Assembly: GCF_016803395.1 (NCBI RefSeq)
Contig: NZ_JAEVHL010000001.1
Location: 1-64,000 of the forward strand
Origin: Micromonospora tarensis
Lineage (GTDB): Bacteria; Actinomycetota; Actinomycetes; Mycobacteriales; Micromonosporaceae
DNA: 64,000 nucleotides
Reading direction: 5' to 3'
A model generated the notes under the pieces. It worked only from the letters and a program-made list of their open reading frames with translations, was not told the origin of the DNA and ran no database searches. Both the position numbers and the translations under genes were made by a program. Shown here one piece after another: positions 26,228-34,233 of this stretch (position 1 is its first letter; each line of letters starts with the position of its first letter).

Positions 26228-26606
26228 CCTGCGCGGCCAACCACCCCAGCGCGGACCCTCGACCGCTCCACTACCAACGCACGCCAGCCGTTCGGGCCCG
26301 CACCCCGGCCGCGTTCGGCAGAGAACCACGCCAGACCCTCGCACCGCAGGCCGAGGCAATCGCAGTCAACGCGAACGCGCCACGTGGCCCCGCGCCCGGT
26401 ATCGCTCACCGACCGGCGGGCCTTTATCCCACGCCTCAGCGCGCCGCCACCGGCAGGCCCGGGCCGTGCTTCTCGCACCAGTAGCGCCGACGCTCACGCC
26501 CCGCTGCGCCAGGCGCCCCGGGCATGGGGCTTTCGCAGCACCGGCCTAAGACAGGCCGCCCTGTTCCTCTTCCCGCCCAACACACCCTCACGGAGGTTTC
26601 TTCACC
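26228..26606. other. intergenic gap with short hairpins
   Basis: 380 bases without a convincing gene. GCCCC...GGGGCTTT (26515-26532) and GGCCTAAGACAGGCC (about 26543-26557) are small terminator-like hairpins before the next ribosome binding site. Confidence 0.45.
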
Positions 26607-27530
26607 ATGTCCCGACTGTGGTTCCGCATCGAGGACGTCCTGCCCCTGGCGGAACATGCCCTCGCCAGCCCCACCCACCGCCTCACCGCAGGGCAGATCG
26701 CCGCCGGCGAGCTCAACGGCCCGGCGCTGAGCCTCACCCGCTACGGCGAGCGCGCACACATCCGGTCCAACGGCGTCCCCGTCTGGTACACCCGCGACGG
26801 CGACGAGCACATCGCCTTCAGCGCCTCCTGGCGCCGCACCACCACCGCGAGCCTCGGACGCGAGCGGGTACAACACCTGTACCTGCCGCTGGGCTCGTCC
26901 ACCGCCGCCGAGCGGCGGCTGATCGATGTCCTGCGCGGCGCGCGCCACCTCGAGCACAACTGGCTGGCAATCAACACCCCGGTGTGGCCCGGCGCGGCTC
27001 TCGACGCGATCCACCTGCAGTCCTTCGACTACCGCGGCGACATCGCGCCACCCGACGCGCGCTGGCGGCCCGTGATGGTCTCCTCGCGGCAAGTGCGCAA
27101 TCACAGCTATCCCGCCCTGGTAGCCGACGACTGCAGCACGGACGCCCGCGGTCTCATCTGCCGTTTCGACCCGATCACCGCCCGACGGATCGCCGACGAC
27201 CTGACCGGCCGATGGCGGATGGGCAGCATGCCCGGGGAATACCCGCTGCTGCGCTTCGACGGCGACATCGCGGCGCTACTGGAGGAACGCGACACCGGCG
27301 GCGGCGACATCGTCCTCGATCTCGACGAGCGCTGCCACCCCGATCGGGACGGCTACTACAGCATCGGCGCCCACCGCTGGTTCTGGACCGCCGACACCTG
27401 GACCCCCATGCCGCCGCGCGCCCGGATGCGCCTGCACCTGACCGCTCTGGCCGGTCGGCTGCGCACCAGAACCGCCACCCACCTGCCGCCTCGGCAGGAA
27501 CCCGCCGCGGTCACCGATCCGCCGTTCTAA
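26607..27530 (+). CDS. uncharacterised protein, paralogue family A (long form)
   Basis: 307 residues with GGAGG 11 bases before the ATG. The N-terminal module reads FRIEDVLPLAEHALASPTHR, then ALSLTRYGERAHIRSNGVPV-WY. The same order of LAEHA, a strand, and SNG-x-P occurs at 42389, 51948 and 54810. A middle domain (RPVMVSSRQVRNHSYPALVA) and a C-terminal domain (RWRMGSMPGEYPLLRFDGDI, CHPDRDGYYSIGAHRWFW) also match the 54810 protein, and the last part recalls 34234 and 37544. Probably cytoplasmic; there is no signal peptide or membrane helix. No catalytic motif recognised. Confidence 0.8.
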   Translation: MSRLWFRIEDVLPLAEHALASPTHRLTAGQIAAGELNGPALSLTRYGERAHIRSNGVPVWYTRDGDEHIAFSASWRRTTTASLGRERVQHLYLPLGSSTAAERRLIDVLRGARHLEHNWLAINTPVWPGAALDAIHLQSFDYRGDIAPPDARWRPVMVSSRQVRNHSYPALVADDCSTDARGLICRFDPITARRIADDLTGRWRMGSMPGEYPLLRFDGDIAALLEERDTGGGDIVLDLDERCHPDRDGYYSIGAHRWFWTADTWTPMPPRARMRLHLTALAGRLRTRTATHLPPRQEPAAVTDPPF

Positions 27531-27555
27531 CCGGCGGCGCCCCGCCCCCCTGCCC

Positions 27556-27586
27556 GGCCGGATCTCGCTCGCCCGCAGGTCCGGCC
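27556..27586 (+). terminator. inverted repeat between cargo genes
   Basis: GGCCGGA (27556-27562) pairs with TCCGGCC (27580-27586), loop 17. It is weaker than other hairpins in the array but in the same position relative to the next gene. Confidence 0.4.
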
Positions 27587-27654
27587 ATCGCACTTGATTC
27601 GTCCCGCGATTGAAGCGTGGATCAGTGCTGACCTCACATGACAAGGGAGATGCC

Positions 27655-28464
27655 ATGCCCGACCAACCGGAGACCGTGCCACCGCACGCCCTATTCAAGG
27701 TGCTCGCCGCCCTCGCTGATCTCGGCGACGCCACCGCCGCCGCCGTGGCCGAGCACGCCGACCTCGGCGACTCCACCGCCACGGCCAAGCTGCGCGTCTG
27801 GGAAGGGACCGGACAAACCGAACGCGTTCAAGGCGACGACAAGCGCGCCGTGTGGCGGCTGACCGACTCCGGCCACGCCACCGTCGGCGCCGGCCGCACC
27901 TCCTCACCAACGGACTCGTCCTCCGGGCCCGAGTCGCCGCCCGACGACTCGCCAAGCACCGGCGATGCCGTTGACGACGATCCCGGCGCAACCAGCGACA
28001 CCGAGCAGTCCGGCGAACAGCCCACCACGCCGACGCCCGACAATGCCGCCGACGGCGAACCTCCCGCCGCCGACCCGCACGCTCGCGCTGACGAGCCGAC
28101 CGCAGGCGACGACAACCCCACACCGACGGTCGACGACGACCCACCGCAGGCCGGCACGCTCGACGACAGCGAAGCGGAGGCTGTCGCCACCCCGGACGCG
28201 GCGAGCACGGCACCTGGGCGCAGCCACCGGGCGAAGGGCTCGCTGCGCGCGGCGGTGCTGGACATCCTCGAAGCGCACCCCGACCGGGCCTACAAGACCG
28301 GCGAGTTGTGCAAGCTCATCGACGCCGCCGAAGCCGGCACCGGCGTGCTGAAGGCCCGCCCGGGCGCGGTCGTGAACGCGGCGGTCAAGTTGGTCGCCGC
28401 GGGCAAGGTCGTGCAGACCGTCGAGAAGCCCGCGACCTTCCAACTCGCCCCCGCCGCCCAGTAG
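27655..28464 (+). CDS. double winged-helix protein with acidic linker
   Basis: 269 residues. Residues 1-85 form a MarR-like winged helix (ALFKVLAALADLGDATAAAV, TATAKLRVWEGTGQTERVQG, DDKRAVWRLTDSG). Residues about 86-185 are an Asp/Pro/Thr/Ser-rich, strongly acidic, low-complexity linker. Residues 190-269 form a second winged helix (GSLRAAVLDILEAHPDRAYK, TGELCKLIDAAEAGTGVLKA, PGAVVNAAVKLVAAGKVVQT). The protein could bridge two DNA sites or act as a DNA-binding adaptor. I prefer the ATG at 27655, with AAGGGAG upstream, over an in-frame ATG at 27610. Autonomous regulators of this layout occur in actinobacteria, but the target is unknown. Confidence 0.75.
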   Translation: MPDQPETVPPHALFKVLAALADLGDATAAAVAEHADLGDSTATAKLRVWEGTGQTERVQGDDKRAVWRLTDSGHATVGAGRTSSPTDSSSGPESPPDDSPSTGDAVDDDPGATSDTEQSGEQPTTPTPDNAADGEPPAADPHARADEPTAGDDNPTPTVDDDPPQAGTLDDSEAEAVATPDAASTAPGRSHRAKGSLRAAVLDILEAHPDRAYKTGELCKLIDAAEAGTGVLKARPGAVVNAAVKLVAAGKVVQTVEKPATFQLAPAAQ

Positions 28465-28489
28465 CGGCTGCACCCATTCGTCAGGTAGC

Positions 28490-28533
28490 CCAGGGGCGGG
28501 CGTGAAGTTTGGCCGCTGCTCGCCCGCCCCTGG
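28490..28533 (+). terminator. 13-bp perfect inverted repeat
   Basis: CCAGGGGCGGGCG (28490-28502) pairs exactly with CGCCCGCCCCTGG (28521-28533), loop 18. It ends 23 bases before the GGDEF gene start and just before its ribosome binding site. Confidence 0.65.
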
Positions 28534-28556
28534 TGCTCCTTCTCAGACAAGGAGCC

Positions 28557-29198
28557 ATGCCAGTGTCGCAAACCGTGCAACAGATGCTCACCTGCGCCGG
28601 CGGAATTCTCGCCGGTCTCGCCGTCGCCGCGCCCCTGCTGTCGTGGCAGCAGCGGGCCCTGATCAGGGCCCGCTGGGCGGCGAACCACGACGACATCACC
28701 AGCCTGCCCAACCGGCGGCTGTTCCTCACCCACCTGCGCGCCGCCCTGGCCGACAACACACCGGTCGGGGTGGTGCTGCTGGACCTCAACAACTTCAAAA
28801 GCGTCAACGACGCCCTCGGTCACGAAGTCGGCAACGACCTGCTCGACCAGGTCGGCCGCCGCCTGACCAGCCTCCCCGGGAGCGTGGGGATCGCCGCGAG
28901 GCTCTCCGGCGACGAATTCGCGTTGCTCGTCCGTGGTACTCGCGAGGACACCGCCGCCGCGGCCCACGCCGCCTGGCAAGCGATCGCCGCCGGCACGATC
29001 CTCGTGGTCAACGGCGACCTGCCCGTGACAGCGTCGGTCGGCTACACCCACACCCACCACCCCAACGTCAGCCCACGGCAGCTGCTGACCGAAGCCGACA
29101 GCGCGATGTACGAGGCCAAGACCGCCGACGGTCGGGTCCGCGAGTACCTGCCCCACCGCACCGCGACGGTGCGCAGCCGCGACCGCCAGCGCCACTGA
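28557..29198 (+). CDS. GGDEF-domain protein (putative diguanylate cyclase)
   Basis: 213 residues: one N-terminal membrane helix (about 8-28, CAGGILAGLAVAAPLL) followed directly by a GGDEF domain. Family landmarks are DDITSLPNRRLFLTHL, GVVLLDLNNFKSVNDALGHE (metal and guanine region), VGNDLLDQVGRRL, ARLSGDEFALLVRG, VTASVGYTHTH and EADSAMYEAK. The signature loop is SGDEF instead of GGDEF. Ser at the first position is tolerated in some active cyclases, so activity is possible but not certain. There is no sensor domain. AAGGAG lies 6 bases before the ATG at 28557; an upstream ATG at 28509 is less likely. If active it would make cyclic di-GMP, which in actinomycetes influences development. Confidence 0.85.
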   Translation: MPVSQTVQQMLTCAGGILAGLAVAAPLLSWQQRALIRARWAANHDDITSLPNRRLFLTHLRAALADNTPVGVVLLDLNNFKSVNDALGHEVGNDLLDQVGRRLTSLPGSVGIAARLSGDEFALLVRGTREDTAAAAHAAWQAIAAGTILVVNGDLPVTASVGYTHTHHPNVSPRQLLTEADSAMYEAKTADGRVREYLPHRTATVRSRDRQRH

Positions 29199-29225
29199 AC
29201 CTCGCCCCGCCCGAACCTCACGCGC

Positions 29226-29262
29226 CAAGGACCCCGCAGCCAATCCGGCCGCGGGGTCCTTG
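29226..29262 (+). terminator. 12-bp perfect inverted repeat
   Basis: CAAGGACCCCGC (29226-29237) pairs exactly with GCGGGGTCCTTG (29251-29262), loop 13. It ends 30 bases before the next start. Confidence 0.65.
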
Positions 29263-29292
29263 CCGTCGTGCACCCCTGAGATGGGAGACCCC

Positions 29293-29877
29293 GTGCTGTC
29301 CTTCACCGCCGTCCACAACCTCTGCACCTGCCTCATCGAGGCTTCCACCGACTCAACCCGATTCGCATGGAACCAGCCGCCAACGCTGTTGCTCGTCCAC
29401 GACTGGCCGCTGATCACCGCCGCTACACCGCGGGGCCCGGCGATGCGGAGTCTGGAGTTCCCGGCGCACCCCGACGACATGCTCGACAACCCGGCCGGAC
29501 TACCCGCTCTCCTGCACCGCCTCGCGGCCACCCTGCACAGCACTCCGAGGGGCACGCCCTACAACCGCACCCTCGACACGATCATGACCCGGATCCGTGA
29601 TGCCGCCCCGGACACGCGCCTTCTGGCCTGGGCCGCCTGCTACGGGGACCTCGACACGCTCGACGGCGAACCCCGTCAGATCCGCCGCGTCGATGCTGTC
29701 GACATCGACGGAAGGCTCTACCAGCTCACCCACCTTACCGGCGAGGAGCACCCCCTGGTGCTCGTCGACGACACCCCCGACCCCCGCGACCTGCCCGCCA
29801 CCTACCCCGGCCTGGTCGCGTTGCTGGCCGCCACCGCCCGCTACGCCCAACCCGCGTCCGCCGGGGCGAAGGCATGA
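29293..29877 (+). CDS. uncharacterised protein, paralogue family D
   Basis: 194 residues from the GTG at 29293, which has GGGAG 5 bases upstream; an ATG at 29281 lies inside that site. The N-terminus (LSFTAVHNLCTCLIEASTDS, PPTLLLVHDWPLITAA) resembles the start of the 50136 protein. The C-terminal half has RQIRRVDAVDIDGRLYQLTH and EEHPLVLVDDTPDPRDLPA, the family D signature of D-x-D-G-x-x-Y followed by D-D-x-P. The stop overlaps the next gene by ATGA. Unknown function. Confidence 0.7.
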   Translation: MLSFTAVHNLCTCLIEASTDSTRFAWNQPPTLLLVHDWPLITAATPRGPAMRSLEFPAHPDDMLDNPAGLPALLHRLAATLHSTPRGTPYNRTLDTIMTRIRDAAPDTRLLAWAACYGDLDTLDGEPRQIRRVDAVDIDGRLYQLTHLTGEEHPLVLVDDTPDPRDLPATYPGLVALLAATARYAQPASAGAKA

Positions 29878-30176
29878 TCCCGGCCACCGCAGCCGACGCC
29901 AGCGCAGACGAGCCGATCTTCAGCCGGTGCGGACCCGACGGCGGGTCCATCCGGTGCCGGGTCTGCTTGGCCGTCGACGAGGTCGTCGTCACGGAACTTC
30001 CGGCGGCGATGGCCGCCTGCGGCGAGAACACCACTGCGCGCTGCTTGCGCTGCGGGTCGAGCGAGACCAACGACCCGGTGTACGGCTGGCGCGCCAGGCC
30101 CAGCACCCCGCCTGCCCCAGACCGTGCCCCACGTGAAAGCGCTACCACACCTGCGTGCGAAGGAGCCTGTCCGTGA
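29874..30176 (+). CDS. small zinc-ribbon protein
   Basis: 100 residues. CRVCLAVDEVVVTELPAAMA and ARCLRCGSSETNDPVYGW contain paired C-x-x-C motifs typical of a zinc ribbon. The same ribbon forms the C-terminus of the protein at 32020 (CTVCGAVDEIDHVEVPSMAG, CTRCGSSVATDPMFG). The start overlaps the family D gene by ATGA and the stop overlaps the GTG of the next gene by 4 bases. The three are therefore probably produced together. Likely a nucleic-acid or protein-binding adaptor; exact role unknown. Confidence 0.65.
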   Translation: MIPATAADASADEPIFSRCGPDGGSIRCRVCLAVDEVVVTELPAAMAACGENTTARCLRCGSSETNDPVYGWRARPSTPPAPDRAPRESATTPACEGACP

Positions 30177-30688
30177 GTACCACCTGCTGCATCGGCGCCA
30201 TCGACCCCGACAACTCAACTCTCGTGCGCGCACGGATCGTGCACTACGACGGATACCCGTCCAACGTGCTGCCGACCCTGGCCGCGATCTGGGCCGCCCA
30301 CGCCCATCAGGACACCGCCGCGCTGATCACCACGATCCTCGCCAACGACTGGGAGCAGCTCGACGAGGACACCACCGCCAGCACCAGCTCGAACTTCGCC
30401 GGCCAGAAGCCGGTGCCCGGAGTCGGCATCACCCTGGCCTCCGCCAGCGACGGCGTGACGGTGGACCCGCCGGAACCGGTCACGGTTTTCCCGCTCTGCC
30501 ACGCCGGGCACCTCGACGTCGAGTGGATTTACCTCATCGATGCCGCCGCCGACACCATCGTCGTGCACACCGGCGACGGGACCCGCGTCTCCGTCTACCC
30601 GCTGGTCACCTGCCTGAGCACCGACGGCGCCGGGGCGGCTGAGCGGCGGCGCGGATCGCAACCACCACCAGCATCGGCACCGCGATGA
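30173..30688 (+). CDS. uncharacterised protein, matches the N-terminal half of the 32020 protein
   Basis: 171 residues from GTG 30173, with AAGGAG 8 bases upstream. It starts STTCCIGAIDPDN, then VRARIVHYDGYPSNVLPTLA, AIWAAHAHQDTAALITTILA and NDWEQLDEDTT. It continues with VTVFPLCHAGHLDVEWIYLI and AADTIVVHTGDGT. The same order (I-G-x-x, ARIVHYDGYP-like strand, helix I-W, W-x-x-L) is seen in the first 140 residues of the 32020 protein, where it is fused to the zinc ribbon. Here ribbon and domain are separate adjacent genes. Function unknown. Confidence 0.7.
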   Translation: MSTTCCIGAIDPDNSTLVRARIVHYDGYPSNVLPTLAAIWAAHAHQDTAALITTILANDWEQLDEDTTASTSSNFAGQKPVPGVGITLASASDGVTVDPPEPVTVFPLCHAGHLDVEWIYLIDAAADTIVVHTGDGTRVSVYPLVTCLSTDGAGAAERRRGSQPPPASAPR

Positions 30689-31722
30689 GTGCCCGCGCAC
30701 TCGGTGCGGTCGCCGCCGGGGTGGTCGCTGTGCTGGTGCTGTGCGCCGGCGGCATCGCCGCGCTGTTCGGCGGAGGCGGCAGCGCGTCAGCCGCCTGCTA
30801 CACCGCTGTCGGCCCAGACGGACAACCGGTGCTGCCCACCCTCGCGGCGTCCCCGCCAACTGACGGAGCTGGGAGCTGGAACAGCGAACAACTCGCCAAC
30901 GCCCGCACGATCATCACCGTCGGCGCCGAACAGCAGGTGCCAGCTCGCGGCTGGATCATCGCGCTCGCCACCGCCATGCAGGAGTCCGGGCTCCGCAACC
31001 TCACCGGCGGCGACCGCGACTCTGTCGGCCTGTTCCAGCAACGCCCCAGCCAAGGCTGGGGAACGCCGGCCCAACTCGGCGACCCCACCTACGCCGCCGG
31101 CAAGTTCTACGACAAGCTAGCCGCCATCACCGGCTGGCAGACCATGCCGCTCACCGAGGCCGCCCAAGCAGTCCAACGCTCCGCCTACCCCGACGCTTAC
31201 GCGAAGTGGGAGGACGACGCGACATCGCTTGTACAGGAGCAGGTCACATCAAGCGATGGCGTCGAGCTCGACTGCTCCTCCATGGCACTCGGCACCGCCG
31301 AACCGGCCCCGCGCAACTCCGACGGCTCCTGGCCGGAGGAGAACTGCGCTATCCGTCCCGATCCGACCACCGGCACCGGCTGCGTGACGCCCCGCCTACT
31401 CCATCTCGTCCAACAAACCACCGCTGCCGGCTTTCCAAAGCCAGGCTGCTACCGCGTCGATGACCACGGCGAACACCCGAAAGGCCGCGCCTGCGACTGG
31501 ATGATGACCGCCGGCGGCGAAGCGTCCGGCACCCAGAAAGCCCGCGGCGACGCGATGGCCGCCTGGGCCGTCGCCAACGCCGACCGTCTCGGCATCCAGT
31601 ACGTCATCTGGTTTCGCCAGATATGGACCGAGTCCGAAGGCTGGCACCCCTACAACAACCCATGGGGTGGCAACGACCCCTCCGGATGGCACACCAACCA
31701 CATCCACATGAGCGTCCAGTAA
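30685..31722 (+). CDS. VirB1-like cell-wall hydrolase (lytic transglycosylase-type plus C-terminal domain)
   Basis: 345 residues. A signal or anchor helix spans about residues 7-30, ending SASAACY. The first domain has NARTIITVGAEQQVPARGWI, IALATAMQESGLRNLTGGDR and DSVGLFQQRPSQGWGTPAQL. The E in MQESG and the GLFQQRPSQGWG loop match SLT-like lytic transglycosylases used in conjugation. The second domain (CVTPRLLHLVQQTTAAGFPK, HPKGRACDWMMTAGG, WHTNHIHMSVQ) resembles the ARB-07466-type C-terminal domain with D-W-M and H-x-H-x-S/M residues. It should act outside the membrane to open peptidoglycan for the type IV channel. The start overlaps the previous gene by ATGA. Confidence 0.8.
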   Translation: MSARALGAVAAGVVAVLVLCAGGIAALFGGGGSASAACYTAVGPDGQPVLPTLAASPPTDGAGSWNSEQLANARTIITVGAEQQVPARGWIIALATAMQESGLRNLTGGDRDSVGLFQQRPSQGWGTPAQLGDPTYAAGKFYDKLAAITGWQTMPLTEAAQAVQRSAYPDAYAKWEDDATSLVQEQVTSSDGVELDCSSMALGTAEPAPRNSDGSWPEENCAIRPDPTTGTGCVTPRLLHLVQQTTAAGFPKPGCYRVDDHGEHPKGRACDWMMTAGGEASGTQKARGDAMAAWAVANADRLGIQYVIWFRQIWTESEGWHPYNNPWGGNDPSGWHTNHIHMSVQ

Positions 31723-32019
31723 GGACGGACCCGCTCCTCATGCCTACCCGAGAAACCCAGAGCATCCCCGCTGGCGCCGTGGACGCTGGCCTCAAGCGGG
31801 CTACCCGCTCAACCCGCAGGCAGCTCGAGAAAAGCCGTGATCGCGAAGCGCCGATCGATGGCCCCCGCAGCCCATACCCCGCACCACGAATAACGCCGTC
31901 TCCCAGCACGGGCCCTAGCGGCGAAGCCGGCGGACCCACGATCACCCGATTCGACGGCGCCCGACCACGGGCGACCCGCCGTACCCCCACCCACAGTTCC
32001 CCACGGAGGAGGAAGGCAC

Positions 32020-32688
32020 GTGAGCGCACCCGTACTGATCGGTGTCGCCGCACTCCGCGGCAGGTACACCACCCGCTCCATCCAGCTCGGCGAGAACCCG
32101 GAGATCCTGGTGCCGCTGCTGCGCCGGATCTGGACCGACACGTTCGGCCGCGACACCGACGCGATGGCCGGCGCGCTGCTGGCCCGTAACTGGTGGAGCC
32201 TCGCCGTCGACCCCAAGCCCCGGCGATGGCACCGGCAGCCGCCCGTAGCGGGACTGGGCTACCCGGCCGTCACCGAGAACAACACGATCCGTCAGGGGTC
32301 GCTGCGGGAGGACCTCGACGGGTTCGACGAGTGGCTGTACCTGCTGCGCCTCGACCAGCGGTTGCTGGTGGTGTACGAGGCGACGGTCCACGGCCGCTGG
32401 CTGCGGCACAGCGTGCACCACCTCGACCCGGTCGAGGACCTGTTCGTCACCGCACCCGCCCTCGACGAGGGCGGCTCGGTGATGACGGTGTGCACCGTCT
32501 GCGGGGCGGTCGACGAAATTGACCACGTCGAGGTGCCGTCCATGGCCGGCTACGGCCACGACACCGCCACCATCTGCACCCGCTGCGGCTCCTCGGTTGC
32601 CACCGACCCGATGTTCGGCGCCCACATCACCCGCAAGCCCTGGCCGCCGCATGCCCCCACGACGGATGACGCGGGCGGCACCCGATGA
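32020..32688 (+). CDS. uncharacterised fusion: 30173-like domain plus zinc ribbon
   Basis: 222 residues from a GTG preceded by GGAGGAGGAA. Residues 1-140 (IGVAALRGRYTTRSIQLGEN, ILVPLLRRIWTDTFGRDTDA, MAGALLARNWWSLAVD, WLYLLRLDQRLLVVYEATVH) resemble the separate 30173 protein. Residues about 155-200 are the zinc ribbon of 29874 with four cysteines in two C-x-x-C pairs. The ribbon-bearing half has its own internal Met, MTVCTVCGAVDE. The 300 bases upstream have no other gene. A Rosetta-stone arrangement suggests the 29874 and 30173 products work together. Function unknown. Confidence 0.75.
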   Translation: MSAPVLIGVAALRGRYTTRSIQLGENPEILVPLLRRIWTDTFGRDTDAMAGALLARNWWSLAVDPKPRRWHRQPPVAGLGYPAVTENNTIRQGSLREDLDGFDEWLYLLRLDQRLLVVYEATVHGRWLRHSVHHLDPVEDLFVTAPALDEGGSVMTVCTVCGAVDEIDHVEVPSMAGYGHDTATICTRCGSSVATDPMFGAHITRKPWPPHAPTTDDAGGTR

Positions 32689-32823
32689 GCACGTCCCCCC
32701 AACTCCGCCGCCCACCAGCGGCAGTACGGGGTCCTCATCACCGATGGCGAACTTCCTGAGCACGCGCGCCTTAGTGCCATCACCGCACCCGCGACAAGAC
32801 CGACAACCCGAAAGGAAGGGCTC

Positions 32824-33327
32824 ATGATTCTGCCCACGCAGGAGGAGATCCTGCACCGCATCGACCAGCACGCCACCGCTCGTGAGGACATGTTCGGCTT
32901 CCGCCGCGAACTGCTGATCAACGCCCTCGATATCGACCACGCCCGCCCGTTCCTGCAGCCCGACACCACCGCGCCGCAGTGGAACCGCCACCGTTGGGAT
33001 AGTCACGACGGCCCCGAGGAATATGGCCGCAACTACCTCTGGTTCGCCGTGCACAAGATCCTGGATCACCGCAGTGGATCCGCAGGACGCGCGGTCGACA
33101 AGCTCACCGAACTGGCCTGGCTGTTCGGCCGCGACGACGTCGTGACCGCTATGAACAGCGCCGCCTACCCGATGTACGGGGCCCCGAAGATCACCGTGTT
33201 CGCCGATGGGCTCGGCTGGCCCCTGCACAGCCTCGCACAGGGCCCCGGCTGGCGTGACGCCTTCATCCGCATGGCCGCCGGCCTGCCCTGCAGCCCCGAC
33301 GGCTGCGTCTGGGGATGCGAGGAGTAA
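32824..33327 (+). CDS. uncharacterised protein, paralogue family C
   Basis: 167 residues with AAAGGAAGG upstream. Sequence landmarks are EDMFGFRRELLINALDIDHA, YGRNYLWFAVHKILDHRSGS, VDKLTELAWLFGRDDVVTAM, YPMYGAPKITVFADGLGWPL and a Cys-rich end (AAGLPCSPDGCVWGCEE). The protein at 35567 matches nearly throughout, including the C-x4-C-x3-C ending, so the two are duplicates within 3 kb. Mostly helical and cytoplasmic. The terminal Cys cluster may bind a metal. No known family recognised. Confidence 0.75.
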   Translation: MILPTQEEILHRIDQHATAREDMFGFRRELLINALDIDHARPFLQPDTTAPQWNRHRWDSHDGPEEYGRNYLWFAVHKILDHRSGSAGRAVDKLTELAWLFGRDDVVTAMNSAAYPMYGAPKITVFADGLGWPLHSLAQGPGWRDAFIRMAAGLPCSPDGCVWGCEE

Positions 33328-33366
33328 CCCCGCCCCGGCACGACCCGCCCAGCACGTGGCTCAGCA

Positions 33367-33398
33367 CCGGCCGCGACCCGAACCCGGGTCGCGGCCGG
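33367..33398 (+). terminator. 14-bp perfect hairpin with AACC loop
   Basis: CCGGCCGCGACCCG (33367-33380) pairs exactly with CGGGTCGCGGCCGG (33385-33398) around AACC. It ends 35 bases before the next start. Its core CGCGACC..AACC..GGTCGCG recurs at 45169-45194. Confidence 0.7.
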
Positions 33399-33433
33399 AT
33401 CTCGTTTCCCCCTTACCGAAAGGACCACCCCAG

Positions 33434-34102
33434 GTGACCCCTCAGCCGCCCCCACCCGAACCCACCGGCTACATCCTGCGCCTGCCGCCCCTGCCGCCGG
33501 CAGCGCCCGTAGACCTCGGCGCCTACAGCCACGATCCGGGCAGCACGGTCCTCGACCGCGCCGCCGTCGAATACCGCCTGGCCGGCCGCGGCGAGAGCGG
33601 CAGCGCCATCGCCGTCGGCGACCTCGTCCAACCAGTCGGCGAAGCCACTCGACAGCGGGTCACCGCCGTTGACCACCAGACCGGCCAGATCACCATCACC
33701 AGCGACAGCGACACGCCCCGCACGCTCGCCGGTCGTGATGTGGAGGTCGTCAGCCTCGCCGCGCATCCACCGGTGCCCGACGACCTCCTAGAAGGGCTGA
33801 GCCTGGAGCAGGCGCGGGAGCGTGTTACCGACATCGCCTCCGACTACGGCAGATATCCCCAGTACACGAACGCCTACTTCGCCGACTGGGTGTTCGGCCG
33901 CGTCGTGGCCGATATCCATTGGCGCAACGACCCCGCCGCGCCGGTGGACTTCCCCGCCGGGCAACGCGTGCTCGTGCGTCCCGACAACCGGCCCGTCTAC
34001 GGCGCGATCAACCCGCCCACCCTGACTGGGTACTGCACCCGCGGCCCCCGACCTGGCATCCCCACCGCGGTCTGGCCGCATCAGATCCGCCTCGAAAGCT
34101 GA
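33434..34102 (+). CDS. uncharacterised protein
   Basis: 222 residues from GTG 33434, with AAAGGA 9 bases upstream. A Pro-rich N-terminus precedes a small beta-rich domain (SAIAVGDLVQPVGEATRQRV, TAVDHQTGQITITSDSDTPR, TLAGRDVEVVSLA) that resembles an SH3-like or DUF4314-like barrel. A domain with DIASDYGRYPQYTNAYFADW-VFGRVVADIHWRNDPAAPVD and FPAGQRVLVRPDNRPVYGAI follows. The last part reads like a second barrel. No catalytic motif seen. It sits next to the DUF4314 protein, with which it may share a barrel fold. Confidence 0.65.
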   Translation: MTPQPPPPEPTGYILRLPPLPPAAPVDLGAYSHDPGSTVLDRAAVEYRLAGRGESGSAIAVGDLVQPVGEATRQRVTAVDHQTGQITITSDSDTPRTLAGRDVEVVSLAAHPPVPDDLLEGLSLEQARERVTDIASDYGRYPQYTNAYFADWVFGRVVADIHWRNDPAAPVDFPAGQRVLVRPDNRPVYGAINPPTLTGYCTRGPRPGIPTAVWPHQIRLES

Positions 34103-34233
34103 CCGTCCCATCACGCCTGGCGTCCCGCCGCGACGCCACCACGGGCACACGGGCGAGGACAGCCACACCGCCGCAACCGAGACCGCCAACACCAACGGCC
34201 GCACGCACGACACCATTGAGGAGGGCAACTGCG

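Noticed and set aside
30685-31722. Phage endolysin or prophage origin
   Set aside because: No phage structural genes anywhere in the window; the signal anchor and T4SS context favour a conjugation hydrolase.
31723-32019. Possible small gene from ATG 31741
   Set aside because: No ribosome binding site, low-complexity Arg/Ser/Pro composition and no conserved pattern.
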